A stretch of DNA of 64,000 nt from Ktedonobacter robiniae (GCF_016587375.1 NZ_BNJG01000001.1:1798001-1862000), one strand, 5' to 3'. Numbered from the stretch's first letter, positions 9,138 through 18,594 are shown. Numbers and translations: made by a program. Notes: generated by a model not told the origin, from the sequence alone.

Positions 9138-10313
9138 ATGGAGAATACAGAACTTACGCTGCGCTATGGCTGTAATCCACACCAGAAGCCAGCTCGCGTT
9201 TATAGCAAGCAGGGAGCGCTGCCCTTTCAGGTGCTCAGCGGCGCACCTGGATATATCAACCTGCTCGACGCACTCAACTCCTGGCAGTTAGTGCGCGAGC
9301 TTCGCAGTAGCCTTAACCTACCTGCCGCGACCTCCTTTAAGCATGTCAGCCCCGCTGGTGCCGCCGTTGGTGTCCCCCTGGACGACCGCCTGAAACAGGC
9401 CTACGCCGTCGAGGACCTGGAGCTCTCGCCGCTCGCAACAGCCTATGCCCGCGCTCGTGGAGCTGACCGCCAGGCCTCCTATGGTGACTTCGCAGCGCTC
9501 AGCGATATCGTCGATGTTTCAACAGCGAAGCTCATCAGTCGCGAGGTCTCCGATGGCGTGATCGCGCCCGGCTTCGAGCCAGAAGCCCTGGAGATCCTGC
9601 GTAAGAAGCGTAAAGGCTCATATATCGTTTTGCAGATTGATCCCAACTATGAGCCAGGGGAGATGGAGACACGCGAGGTCTTTGGCGTAACCTTTGAACA
9701 GAAGCGCAACAACGTCGTTCCCACCTTCGAGATGCTCAAGGATGTGCCTACGCGCAATAAGAACCTCTCCGAGGCCGCGCAGCGCGACATGGTCCTCTCC
9801 CTGATCACCCTCAAGTACACCCAGTCTAACTCCATCTGCTTCGCCTACGATGGCCAGGCCATTGGTATTGGCGCGGGCGGGCAGTCGCGCATTATGTGTA
9901 CACGTGCCGCGGCTGCCAAGGCCGAGAACTGGTACCTGCGCCTGCATCCCGCAGCCCTCTCGCTGCCCTTCAAGGCCGGCGTCAAGCGCCAGGAAAAAGT
10001 CAACGCCGTTGACACCTACCTGCGCGACGACCTGACCGCCATCGAGGAGAAGGAGTGGGAGCAGCTCTTCGATGCGGTCCCGCCCCGCCTGACCACTCAG
10101 GAGAAGGAGGAGTGGCTTTCAGGTCTAAAAGGCGTCACCCTGGGTTCCGATGGCTATATCCCCTTCCGCGACAGCATCGATTGCGCGGCCCGCTACGGCG
10201 TCTCCTACGTCATCCAGCCCGGCGCGTCCATGCGCGACGAGGATGTCATCCAGGCCTGCGACGCATACGATATCGCCATGGCTATGGCAGGCATCCGCCT
10301 CTTCCACCACTAA
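9138..10313 (+). CDS. purH: AICAR formyltransferase (stand-alone PurH transformylase domain)
   Basis: 391 residues matching only the transformylase half of PurH; the IMP cyclohydrolase half is absent. K68-H69 in SFKHVSPAGAAV corresponds to the catalytic Lys-His of AICAR transformylase. SDGYIPFRDSID and the late GAGGQSR region also fit. It would formylate AICAR with 10-formyl-THF in purine synthesis, so the cyclohydrolase must be encoded elsewhere. AAGAGGAACC precedes the ATG. Codon use matches neighbours. Confidence 0.87.
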   Translation: MENTELTLRYGCNPHQKPARVYSKQGALPFQVLSGAPGYINLLDALNSWQLVRELRSSLNLPAATSFKHVSPAGAAVGVPLDDRLKQAYAVEDLELSPLATAYARARGADRQASYGDFAALSDIVDVSTAKLISREVSDGVIAPGFEPEALEILRKKRKGSYIVLQIDPNYEPGEMETREVFGVTFEQKRNNVVPTFEMLKDVPTRNKNLSEAAQRDMVLSLITLKYTQSNSICFAYDGQAIGIGAGGQSRIMCTRAAAAKAENWYLRLHPAALSLPFKAGVKRQEKVNAVDTYLRDDLTAIEEKEWEQLFDAVPPRLTTQEKEEWLSGLKGVTLGSDGYIPFRDSIDCAARYGVSYVIQPGASMRDEDVIQACDAYDIAMAMAGIRLFHH

Positions 10314-10321
10314 TATAGATC

Positions 10322-10374
10322 GGTGACGTGATGGACCCTGGCAGCCTGCGGTTGTCAAGGCCTATCACATCACC
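10322..10374. terminator. Imperfect hairpin between convergent purH and a small secreted protein gene
   Basis: GGTGACGTGAT at 10322-10332 pairs with ATCACATCACC at 10364-10374 with one mismatch; the inner part pairs loosely. It fits a terminator serving both convergent genes. Confidence 0.5.
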
Positions 10375-10385
10375 TCTCTCCTTAG

Positions 10386-10802
10386 TTAGTGCTGATTCTT
10401 CAGGCTACGTACCACGCCTGTCCCCTGCACAAGGAAGCCATCATACGGCTTGGTCAACACAAGGTAATACTTACCAGGTGTACTATGGGTCTCGAAGGTA
10501 CCTCCACACTCGGGGACCGCCAATCTCTGCACCTCGGGATCAAGCCCCAGCAGGGCCATCCGTCTTACAGCAACTGTCATGGTATATCCCTGGCGACATG
10601 AGCGGGAGGTAAGCGTCCACTTCGCGTCACCAGTATCCATCGCATAGCTGTTCGCGATCTTTGCGTGATTGGTAAAACTATACGAATAGTTATTTGAGTA
10701 AGCTGAAGCACTCAACGGCGAGCCAATCACCGCAACGGCAAGTGCAGCCACCAGCGCCACGCTCGCCAGCACAAAAGACAAAGAAACAAACAACTTTTTC
10801 AT
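10386..10802 (-). CDS. Small secreted protein of unknown function
   Basis: 138 residues from ATG at 10802 (MKKLFVSL), preceded by GGAAAGGA; upstream TTG codons are also open. Signal peptide with hydrophobic core and SASA-Y cleavage region near residue 32. The mature part has two cysteines, which may form a disulfide, and no family I recognise. It stands alone, convergent with purH. Confidence 0.65.
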   Translation of the reverse strand: MKKLFVSLSFVLASVALVAALAVAVIGSPLSASAYSNNYSYSFTNHAKIANSYAMDTGDAKWTLTSRSCRQGYTMTVAVRRMALLGLDPEVQRLAVPECGGTFETHSTPGKYYLVLTKPYDGFLVQGTGVVRSLKNQH

Positions 10803-10956
10803 CAACAAATTGTCCTTTCCACCCTACAACATATGTTGTTTCTTTAACTCAGTATACGTACACATGAAAATATAATGAGCACGAAATATATTATATCTAT
10901 GACTTTAAGGCCATAATTCCATTGATAGGCATATAGAAGCTATCTATGTCTTCTCG

Positions 10957-12108
10957 TTACCCTACCTGTACCCTGTCTTCTACATGCTTATCAAGAATAG
11001 CTTTTATCTCCACTTGTTGATGCATATATCCACTTATCATCACGATATCTCCCTTTGTCAGATACATCTGACAAAGATGTGGAGAGAGCATGAGCAGGGT
11101 CTTATGAGAGACAATTCTCTCGATTTGCTCCCAAGACACAACTTCAAATACACTTGCTTCAATATATATCAAGCCTTGACTGTACAGATGAAGCCGAGTG
11201 AAGCGCGCAAAGTAGCGCGGCATATAAATACCACTGATAAATAGCACAAACATATAGATCAGATGCCAATAGGAGCGCAGAAAACTTACATCCGGGAGAA
11301 AATCAAGGTTAAAGATACTCCGACCAAGAAATAGAATGATACCAATGATAGGACCTACAATGAGCACAGTCCAGATGAGCAGCAGCATATAATAGATTGG
11401 CACCGCCAGTATCTTTCTGCGTAAAATGCCTTTAAAGCCCGCATGGTATGTTGCTATATGCTCCCCCAGTCGATACTCAGCACCTAATTGTTCGACTTCT
11501 TCAGGTCGCTCATATAAGATAAACGCTTCCTTCTCTGTAGCGATTTGTACTTTCTCCTGCTGAAGAAAGCTTTTCCTGATGAGCAGATCTTCAAACCGCC
11601 GCTCAATATCCCTTTCCTCTCCATCTCGTGCAAGCTGTGCTTTTAACTCGATCTCTTGAATGAGCACAACTAATCGCGGTATACGGGATCCAATCTCGAT
11701 CGTTTCCTGGTTTGCAAGGTATATAACACCCTTTTCATGATTCCCTGTCACCCATTCAATCTCTTCCCAGCGCGCTACCTGATAAGTCTTTCCGCTGTGT
11801 ACAAGCAAACCAGAGGCATAGATATAGATGGTCATAGGCTGCGCCAGCAAAATTATAGCCATAAGAATAAGCCCAACAACAGGAGGTATAGCCACAAAAA
11901 GGCCATCTAGGAATAGGTTAAAAGAAGTAAATTGAAAACGGCTAAAGCTGAGAGCCATGACTAACATGACGAGGGAGAGTATGCCTATGATCCATCCCAG
12001 TATTTTCAGATCGGAACGCTTATCTGTACAATAAATCTTGAGTGGCGCCCCTAAGTGATGTTTCTCCGCCAGTTGAGAAGCTTCATCAGATACTTGCGCA
12101 ACCATCAT
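10957..12108 (-). CDS. Membrane protein with two DUF6585-like modules
   Basis: 383 residues. Two similar halves can be seen, each with a short lead (HHLGAPLKIYCTDK / YRLGEHIATYHAG), a pair of membrane helices, then a PH-like strand pattern with the motif Y-x-x-G-L ... W-E-x-I-E (97-120 and 309-332). The same motif occurs once in the gene at 60300. The first half ends in a charged stretch with coiled-coil character (about 150-190). GAGAAGAGACAA precedes a double ATG. Function unknown; the internal duplication is what the sequence shows, and the DUF6585 link is from memory. Confidence 0.65.
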   Translation of the reverse strand: MMVAQVSDEASQLAEKHHLGAPLKIYCTDKRSDLKILGWIIGILSLVMLVMALSFSRFQFTSFNLFLDGLFVAIPPVVGLILMAIILLAQPMTIYIYASGLLVHSGKTYQVARWEEIEWVTGNHEKGVIYLANQETIEIGSRIPRLVVLIQEIELKAQLARDGEERDIERRFEDLLIRKSFLQQEKVQIATEKEAFILYERPEEVEQLGAEYRLGEHIATYHAGFKGILRRKILAVPIYYMLLLIWTVLIVGPIIGIILFLGRSIFNLDFLPDVSFLRSYWHLIYMFVLFISGIYMPRYFARFTRLHLYSQGLIYIEASVFEVVSWEQIERIVSHKTLLMLSPHLCQMYLTKGDIVMISGYMHQQVEIKAILDKHVEDRVQVG

Positions 12109-12180
12109 TTGTCTCTTCTCCAGAGCAATTTTCTCGCAATTGTAGCATACAAGTAAACGCTCCCAGCCACGAAATACAAA

Positions 12181-12224
12181 AAGAGAATGGAGAGGCTCGT
12201 GCCTGCAAGCCTCCCCATTCTCTT
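12181..12224 (-). terminator. Rho-independent terminator after the CysS/MshC-like gene
   Basis: 17-bp arms (12181-12197, 12208-12224) with one mismatch. On the minus strand the stem is followed by a T-rich run (TTTTTGTATTT), the classical layout, 12 bases past the stop codon. Confidence 0.75.
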
Positions 12225-12235
12225 GCTCTACTAGA

Positions 12236-13423
12236 TTAGATGCACAGGCCCAGGACGCGGGACTGGCGGATGACCTCCGCGCCAGCGTTTAGGTCGCGGT
12301 TGGCAATGACGGTCTGGGCAGCCTCGCGCAGTCCCGAGACGGCTGTAGGCGTATCCAGGTCGTTCTCCATGGCCTGCTGGAAGAGGGCGCGAACCTGTGC
12401 GTCCTCGCCATGGCTCTCCTCACCCACAAGGCAACGCACCTGCTTAAAGAGTTCAATCGTCTCTTGCGCCTTGCCCAGATCCTCGGGTGTGCATTCCCAG
12501 GGCTGACGATAGTGATGGCTCTGAAGCGTCACGCGGATCACATCTGGTGAATAAGTCTTGAGCAGGTTGCTGACCAGCGTCAGGTTACCCAGCGACTTGC
12601 TCATCTTCTCGCCATCCTGGTACACCATGCCGGTGTGCATCCAGAACTGGCTGAAAGGCTTCTTGCTGGTATAGTGCTCGGATTGCGCAATCTCACAGGC
12701 GTGATGGGGGAAGGCCAGGTCGGCACCGCCACCATGGATGTCGATCTGCTGACCCAGGTGGCGAATCGACATGGCGCTACACTCTATGTGCCAGCCGGGA
12801 CGTCCCGGACCCCAGGGGCTGGGCCACGCGGGCTCACCAGGTGCCTGGGCCTGCCAGAGCACGAAGTCCAGGGGATCATGCTTGCGCTTATCCTCGGGAA
12901 AATTACCACGCTCATTGGCGACATTGAGCATCGACTGGTAGTCATTGAGGCCAATCGCGCGCCCAAGGGTACCAAAGTCGGGGTCCTGCTTCACGCTATA
13001 GAAGACGCAACCCTCGCTCACATAGGCCAGGCCCTTCTCAACGAGGTCCTGCACGATCTCGACAACATCAGGAATCGCGTCGGTGGCGCGTGCGTAGACA
13101 TCGGGGCGACGAACGTTTAGAGCGTCCATGTCGCCCAGGAAGCGGGCCGTCTCACGGCGTCCCAGTTCGTCCCAGGCCATATTCAGCTCACGGGCCTTGC
13201 GCAATACATCGTCATCAATATCGGTCACATTCTGTACGTAGCGCACGGTGATCCCCTGCGCCTCCAGATACCGAATGAGCGTATCAAAGGATACATAGGT
13301 AAAGGCATGCCCCAGGTGAGTTGTATCGTATGGAGTGACACCACATACATAGATAGTGGCCAGGCCTTGTTTAAGCGGGGTAAAAGGGTCAATGGATTGG
13401 GTCAGCGTATTAAATAGCTTCAT
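12236..13423 (-). CDS. Cysteinyl-tRNA synthetase-like / MshC-like cysteine ligase
   Basis: 395 residues, class I aminoacyl-tRNA synthetase fold. VCGVTPYDTTHLGH (26-39) contains the HIGH motif, GEKMSKS ends at 277, and C27, C215 and H240/H241 fit the zinc site. TPYDTTHLGHA and the length (395, no extended anticodon-binding region; CysS is about 460) resemble MshC, which joins cysteine to glucosaminyl-inositol in mycothiol synthesis. EIAQSEHYT and GRPGWHIECSAMS resemble CysS. I cannot decide between the two. AGGAG precedes the ATG; the start overlaps the end of tatD by 14 bp, so translation is probably coupled. Confidence 0.75.
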   Translation of the reverse strand: MKLFNTLTQSIDPFTPLKQGLATIYVCGVTPYDTTHLGHAFTYVSFDTLIRYLEAQGITVRYVQNVTDIDDDVLRKARELNMAWDELGRRETARFLGDMDALNVRRPDVYARATDAIPDVVEIVQDLVEKGLAYVSEGCVFYSVKQDPDFGTLGRAIGLNDYQSMLNVANERGNFPEDKRKHDPLDFVLWQAQAPGEPAWPSPWGPGRPGWHIECSAMSIRHLGQQIDIHGGGADLAFPHHACEIAQSEHYTSKKPFSQFWMHTGMVYQDGEKMSKSLGNLTLVSNLLKTYSPDVIRVTLQSHHYRQPWECTPEDLGKAQETIELFKQVRCLVGEESHGEDAQVRALFQQAMENDLDTPTAVSGLREAAQTVIANRDLNAGAEVIRQSRVLGLCI

Positions 13424-14198
13424 CTATAGCTCCTAGAGAGAACAGGCGAATAGCGTTCTGTGTAGTGATTTGAGCAATTTCCTCAAGCGTCATATCTCGA
13501 ATATCAGCAAGTTTCTGCGCCGTGTGCCTGACAAAGAGGGGCTCGTTACGCCTCCCTTTCTCTGGCTTGGGAATGAGATAAGGGCTGTCCGTCTCCACCA
13601 TCACCCGGTCCAGGGGAACTATACGCGCCACTTCGGGCAATTCATTTCCCTGTTTGGTGAGGGGACCCGCGAAAGAGAGGACAAAACCGGGGAAGCTGGT
13701 CAGGCACTCCTCAGCTTGCTTAACGGTTCCAGAGAAACAGTGGAAGACACCGCGCAGCCCCTTACCATGGGTCTGCAACAGCTCTACCACATCCTCATGT
13801 GAATCGCGCACATGAATGATACAGGGCAGGTCATACTGACGGGCCAGCTCCAGGTGCGCGCAGAAAACCTCGCGCTGAATATCACGCGGGGTGAGCATGC
13901 GAAAATAGTCCAGTCCAAACTCGCCGATGGCAACGACTTCTGGCTCGCTGGTCATCTCACGTAGCTCAGCCTCTACCTCAGGCGTATAGCTCTGGGCATC
14001 GTGCGGATGCACGCCCACGCCCGCGAAGACCACTCCTGGATGCTCCTTCGCGAGTTGGAGCGCCGCCCGGCTAGATGCCAGGTCGCAGCCTGGATCGATC
14101 ATGCGTGTCACACCGCCCTTGATGGCGCGCTGAATAACCGCCTCACGATCCTCCTGAAAGCGGGACATATCAATATGCGTATGGCTGTCCGTAAGCAC
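13410..14198 (-). CDS. tatD: TatD family metal-dependent hydrolase/DNase
   Basis: 262 residues, standard length. SHTHID at the N-terminus supplies H6 and H8. IGEFGLDYF, IIHVRDSHED, FHCFSGT and ETDSPYLIPKP are the family blocks in order. TatD proteins are Mg2+-dependent 3'-5' exonucleases of the amidohydrolase fold. Starts with GTG preceded by AAGGATCAGAGA. First gene of a two-gene unit with the CysS/MshC-like ligase. Confidence 0.9.
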   Translation of the reverse strand: MLTDSHTHIDMSRFQEDREAVIQRAIKGGVTRMIDPGCDLASSRAALQLAKEHPGVVFAGVGVHPHDAQSYTPEVEAELREMTSEPEVVAIGEFGLDYFRMLTPRDIQREVFCAHLELARQYDLPCIIHVRDSHEDVVELLQTHGKGLRGVFHCFSGTVKQAEECLTSFPGFVLSFAGPLTKQGNELPEVARIVPLDRVMVETDSPYLIPKPEKGRRNEPLFVRHTAQKLADIRDMTLEEIAQITTQNAIRLFSLGAIDEAI

Positions 14199-14660
14199 TC
14201 TCTGATCCTTCTCTCTTTCCCAAAATCCCTGTGAGGGACTTTCTGATACACCGGAAACGTTGTAGGATCCATGCTTGCATGGACTTCCTCTGGTGCATCA
14301 CGTACACAGACCCCCAGATATCTCGGGGAGAAGAGCACATAAAAATACGGGGCGCATCCTTACTATGATGACCGCCCCTCCATGCCCATCTCCTCGAAAC
14401 ACGTTCCCAGAAACTTGCTCTTCTATATAGAACACGCGAGGGTTCGATTCTATGCCCTCAACATGCTAGCATATCCCATCTGGTATTTTGATCGGCCAAA
14501 ACTTCAGCATTTGTAGTATACGTGGCCCCTTCTTGCACTGTCAAATAGCAGGTAGGCTGCTAGTAGTACTAGCCAGAGACACCTGAGAAAACCTCTTCCG
14601 CTTTTTAAGCATACAAAAAGATACTCCTACTAAACAAACTTGTGTTGCAGGAGTAAAAGT
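14199..14660. other. Intergenic region between divergent tatD and the SUKH-domain gene
   Basis: 462 bp. It holds a copy of repeat R6 (14261-14285, inverted). A weak hairpin with GGGGCG (14349-14354) and CGCCCC (14373-14378) is followed on the minus strand by GTATTTTT, which could attenuate tatD transcription. I looked for a T-box and saw no conserved T-box sequence. No small gene seen. Confidence 0.4.
14261..14285 (-). repeat. Dispersed repeat R6, inverted copy
   Basis: Small palindromic repeat, on the minus strand AGTCCATGCAAGCATGGATC followed by CTACA. Other copies at 58410-58432 and 62460-62482. All three are in intergenic DNA. Confidence 0.7.
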
Positions 14661-16265
14661 ATGCCATACTTACAAATCACCATACCCTCCGGCAAAAGCG
14701 AGGCCGAGGCAAAAGCCATACTCACCGAACTGCGCGATACCTTTCCCCTGCGTCAATCCCAGGGCCGTTCCCTCCGCATGACATCCTACTACATCGTCTT
14801 TGAGCAACCCGAGCATACAGCTTTGACGATGGAGCAAGTGCTCTGGCTTGAGCAACATGGATACGAGGATCAACAACGCTCTTCGATATACGATAATGAG
14901 CGCACTTTGTACATTCGCTTTCTCGAAGACCAGGACCAGGGTTGCCGCAACTGCAATCACCCATTCGACGATGCCCCCTTCGGTTACTGCTCACAATGTC
15001 ACACACGCGACCCTTATAAGACCATCTCTTTCTCCCTTCAATTCTCGCCTGAAGAACACGCATATATCTCACATGTTGCTCGTCAGGTCTGGCATAATTC
15101 AGAAAACGCCTATTTGGCCCGTATATTACGCAGTCTTATCTCAATTCTCTCCAATCAAACCAGTGAGCAGAGCACACACCTCCTGGCTACAGACAGGTTT
15201 AACACCTCTGTACAAACCTTTACCAGAGATCATCCCAAACAAAGTGCAGACCTCCAAAACCAAAGCAAGATGGAGGGCAGATTAACACAGATCCAAATCA
15301 TACTCTCACACCGTGAATATCGAGCCATGCAAGAACTGGCTGAGCAGCTAGGCGTAGATATTCACGGTATAGTGCATCTATCTCTTGGCATTCCCGAAAT
15401 ACAACTCGCAGAAGCTAGCCTCTCAGCTGCAACAGGAAATATCTTTTCCTGCGAAAATGGCTTTTATCTGAAGTATTTTGAAGAGCAAGCCACACAAATT
15501 TCTCCACCTACTCAAACAAAAGAGCCTAAGGTTGTCTCTGTCTATGCCGCTGATGGACGAGCTGTGCCTATGGATATTTTCCAGCTTATCTTTCAATGCA
15601 TACTTATTTCTCGTCACCTGCCTCTCCTTGAGGGCACTATCATTCCTATTCTGGTAGGCTTATCACGCACACAATCCGGTCAAACCCATCTCGCTTGGGA
15701 AAAGGAACAATTGAGCAAACTGAACACAGAGACGATTATTCGAAATGTACCATGTTTGCCAGAAGAAATCATCCAATTGGAGCAAGTTATCGGCGCCTCC
15801 CTACCAGCGGCCTATGTAGAATTCCTCGCCTGGATGGGTCATAGCTCAAGCGAATTTATGCGCCACCTGGACTGCTTCTACCCCTCGCTCATTCACTTCC
15901 AACAAGCTGCTCATGATCTACTGGCGAAAGATAACAGCCTTGCCACCTTGCCTGATGATGCCTTTGTTTTCTTTTTCCAGCCTGAGCAAAGCTTCGCCTT
16001 CTTCCGCACCTCCGAGGGCGATAATCCCCCTGTCTACGCCCACCGACAAGATTGGCGACATTATCCTTTCAGACAGATCTACTATCACTTCAGCGACTTC
16101 CTGGCCATTCAAATAGCACTTCACGTCGAACATAGATGCGTGGGCCCATTTACTCCTGTGACAATCACTCAAGAATCAATGGATGAGCTTTTCATTCTAG
16201 GCGCAAAAATCCGAAACGCGATCAACCAGAAATTAGCCCTGAAAGCGGAGCAAGGAGAACAATAA
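14661..16265 (+). CDS. Large protein with zinc-ribbon and C-terminal SUKH (SMI1/KNR4-like) domain
   Basis: 534 residues from ATG at 14661, which has CAGGAG at a good distance; an upstream TTG is less likely. CRNCN ... GYCSQC near residue 100 looks like a small zinc ribbon. The middle is helical and unrecognised. The last third (from about residue 375; PEEIIQLEQVIGASLPAAYVEFLAWMG, split here by residue runs PEEIIQLE and LPAAYVEFLAWMG) fits the SUKH fold used by many contact-toxin immunity proteins and other binding proteins. Followed after 3 bp by another unknown gene, so the two form an operon. No toxin is recognisable next to it, so immunity is only a possibility. Confidence 0.6.
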   Translation: MPYLQITIPSGKSEAEAKAILTELRDTFPLRQSQGRSLRMTSYYIVFEQPEHTALTMEQVLWLEQHGYEDQQRSSIYDNERTLYIRFLEDQDQGCRNCNHPFDDAPFGYCSQCHTRDPYKTISFSLQFSPEEHAYISHVARQVWHNSENAYLARILRSLISILSNQTSEQSTHLLATDRFNTSVQTFTRDHPKQSADLQNQSKMEGRLTQIQIILSHREYRAMQELAEQLGVDIHGIVHLSLGIPEIQLAEASLSAATGNIFSCENGFYLKYFEEQATQISPPTQTKEPKVVSVYAADGRAVPMDIFQLIFQCILISRHLPLLEGTIIPILVGLSRTQSGQTHLAWEKEQLSKLNTETIIRNVPCLPEEIIQLEQVIGASLPAAYVEFLAWMGHSSSEFMRHLDCFYPSLIHFQQAAHDLLAKDNSLATLPDDAFVFFFQPEQSFAFFRTSEGDNPPVYAHRQDWRHYPFRQIYYHFSDFLAIQIALHVEHRCVGPFTPVTITQESMDELFILGAKIRNAINQKLALKAEQGEQ

Positions 16266-16268
16266 ACT

Positions 16269-17273
16269 ATGTCTGTTGATTGGCTTGACTACATTCCCTT
16301 TAATTACAAGCGCTATGTGCAGGAGATCCTGCCAGCCTTCGAACAGGCCTGTATAGGTAATCCTAAACCAATAGAGGCACTACTACAAACGGCCACCACC
16401 TTTGCTTTTAGTCCTGGATCTACATGTCCTATACCGCTTACAGGTGAACATGTTGAGAAGCTCCTCAACACGCGCTACAATTTTCAGGGGTTATTCGACG
16501 CCGAGACCTCACATGCCTTGAAAGAAGGAGCGCCCTGCGATATCTGGCGGCATATGGCCCAGATTATTCCCACCCTTGAGGGCAAAACCATGCGCACCCT
16601 TGGCAAGTATGGCAATCTGCTACATAGTCACGTCTTTAGCACCTTCTGCTGTGAGCTACCGCCGCCTCTCAAAAAAATTACAGGAATGTTGCAAGACTAT
16701 CCTTTTATCTTGAATGAAGACGTTTATGATTGGCTTGAGTATTGTGATCGCGATTCTGAGATAGAGGCAATTTGGTCAGTTTTCAGACAGCTTCCCCCCT
16801 CTGAGCTGGCTCATAAGCTGCCCTTGCTCAATTCTGATAACGAACTAATACTTCTATCCTATGGTCACCGTGCGTTTACCGGAGCCGTCAATGAGCATAT
16901 CTCAAGTTTTATTACCTGCGAAGAAGCTCAGAACCTACTCCAACTCCGGACCCGTGACACACCGCTCCTGGAATCCATTGTTTCTTGCTGCGTACGCGAT
17001 GGGAGGTCAAAAGATTGGAGTATCGACATTACTCGTATTGATCCCCAAATGGTAAAGCACATAGAAACTGTTTTCCCCTGGCAACCCAATGGAGAAAAAT
17101 TCGACATTGAGGAACGAGCGCTTTTCGATTATTGGATGCAAGAACACAATGAGGAGATGCAAGGCTTCATTCAAAGATATCATGAAAATCTGTGGCGCAT
17201 AGAGGACGAACTACTTCATCGCGTACGTTTCGCTGTTGAGCGAGGTTGGGGGCTATTGAAGTTACAGCGCTGA
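16269..17273 (+). CDS. Unknown protein, partner of the SUKH-domain gene
   Basis: 334 residues. I do not recognise it. It is predicted mostly helical, without signal peptide or membrane segments, with scattered cysteines (CC near 131 and 241) and an acidic, aromatic C-terminal helix (FIQRYHENLWRIEDELLHR). It follows the SUKH gene after 3 bp and shares its AT-richer codon use, so the pair may have been acquired together. Ends in a hairpin. Confidence 0.6.
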   Translation: MSVDWLDYIPFNYKRYVQEILPAFEQACIGNPKPIEALLQTATTFAFSPGSTCPIPLTGEHVEKLLNTRYNFQGLFDAETSHALKEGAPCDIWRHMAQIIPTLEGKTMRTLGKYGNLLHSHVFSTFCCELPPPLKKITGMLQDYPFILNEDVYDWLEYCDRDSEIEAIWSVFRQLPPSELAHKLPLLNSDNELILLSYGHRAFTGAVNEHISSFITCEEAQNLLQLRTRDTPLLESIVSCCVRDGRSKDWSIDITRIDPQMVKHIETVFPWQPNGEKFDIEERALFDYWMQEHNEEMQGFIQRYHENLWRIEDELLHRVRFAVERGWGLLKLQR

Positions 17274-17291
17274 TAGTCAGCACTGTAACTT
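17259..17291. terminator. Hairpin at the end of the SUKH gene pair
   Basis: AAGTTACAGCGCTGA pairs with TCAGCACTGTAACTT across a short loop with one mismatch. The stop codon (17271-17273) lies within it. Confidence 0.6.
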
Positions 17292-17304
17292 CGCACTTTA
17301 CATC

Positions 17305-18594
17305 TTATTGATACTCGTTGATACGGCTGTGGGTGTCGTTTAGCTCGGCCAGGGTGGCCTGCAATTCTTGCTCTAATTCTGCCAGTTGCTGTTTGACACT
17401 CTGCAATTGTTGCTCGTGGTCTTTGGCGCGTTGCAGGCGTGACTTAGCCTCCTGGAGCTGCTGCTGGGTCGCCTGAAGTTGCTGCTGATAACGCTGGAGT
17501 TGCGCAGCATGCGTCGCCGTAACATCATCATTCTGGCTGACCTGATAAGCTCCGTTCTGGTTCGCCAAAGCAGCTCCTACCGAAGCATCCTCGTAGCCTG
17601 CACCCTGCGCGGAGGTCGTGCCCTCAGTCGCGGCCTCTTGCGCAGGCGTCTCCCCGCCCCAGGTCGCTGGGGCCGTCGCACCCTGCGCCTCTGGATTCTC
17701 GTCAGCAGGCGCCTCTACCTGCGAGAGGTCAGGCTCGGTGTTATAGCGCGAGGTGTACGCCTCGGTACTATCATATTGACCATCTTCGATTTTATACTCA
17801 GCAGAGGCGGCATCCTGCTCGGGCACGTCTGGCGCCTGAGGCTGCTGCTCAGCGGTGCTCGCCTCAGGTTGCTGATAAGAATCTTCCTCTGCTTCGCGCT
17901 CGACTATGCCTTCATCCACATTCTGCTCGCTAGCTTGCTCCTCTGGCTCAGCATCATAGTTGTCGACCTTCGGCACATAATCACCTATGGGCGTCTCATC
18001 CGCCGCGCTCTCAACAGGCCGTGAATAGTTGCTATCTTCAGCGTTTGCATTCACGTCCTGCGATTCCTCTGGCTGCTGATAGAAACCTTCTTCCTTTCCA
18101 GGCTCGGCATAACTTGTAGCGGGCTGCTGATATGCGATTGTCCCCATATCCTGCTCGCCGACGGGGTAGTCGCTCGCCTGCGTATCATCAGCCGCAGGCT
18201 GACCGTCATTACCTGTATTATCATCTGCGAAAGATGTGCTCGGGCGCACATTGTACGCGCCGTAGCGATGCAAGATCCCTAGAACCTCTTCTTCTCGCCC
18301 CGGCGACTGGACCGTCAGCAGAGTATTTCCATTACTATACTCACTTGCGTAATACAGGGCATCATCGTCCGAGAAACCCAGACCATTGAGATCCCTGGCA
18401 ATCGTGCTGCTTGTCGTGTCATTCCCTGTGAATAGACTCTTGAGATCCTGAAAGAAGCTTCCCGTTGTTCCCGGCGCGGAGAAGCGAATCTGCTCATGCG
18501 CGAAGCCCGCGCCATACAGCCCTTCAATGGCCTGCTCGGCCTGGGAACGGTTCCGAAAAACTCCCACAACTGTAGAGGATGGCGTCACTGACAT
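17305..18594 (-). CDS. General stress protein 17M/YflT-like domain protein with acidic linker and coiled coil
   Basis: 429 residues in three parts. Residues 5-115 (VVGVFRNRSQAEQAIEGLYGAGF) resemble the YflT / heat-induced stress domain. Residues 120-350 are a low-complexity stretch rich in Glu, Ala, Gln, Ser and Tyr. The C-terminus (about 360-428) is a Gln/Leu/Glu coiled coil. No signal peptide. GAAGGAG precedes the ATG. Such proteins are made in general stress in Firmicutes; the role here is inferred only from the first domain. Convergent with the SUKH pair. Confidence 0.7.
   Translation of the reverse strand: MSVTPSSTVVGVFRNRSQAEQAIEGLYGAGFAHEQIRFSAPGTTGSFFQDLKSLFTGNDTTSSTIARDLNGLGFSDDDALYYASEYSNGNTLLTVQSPGREEEVLGILHRYGAYNVRPSTSFADDNTGNDGQPAADDTQASDYPVGEQDMGTIAYQQPATSYAEPGKEEGFYQQPEESQDVNANAEDSNYSRPVESAADETPIGDYVPKVDNYDAEPEEQASEQNVDEGIVEREAEEDSYQQPEASTAEQQPQAPDVPEQDAASAEYKIEDGQYDSTEAYTSRYNTEPDLSQVEAPADENPEAQGATAPATWGGETPAQEAATEGTTSAQGAGYEDASVGAALANQNGAYQVSQNDDVTATHAAQLQRYQQQLQATQQQLQEAKSRLQRAKDHEQQLQSVKQQLAELEQELQATLAELNDTHSRINEYQ

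Noticed and set aside
14199..14400. T-box leader for tatD and the cysteine ligase
   Set aside because: A weak hairpin with a T run exists, but no conserved T-box sequence or specifier loop could be seen.
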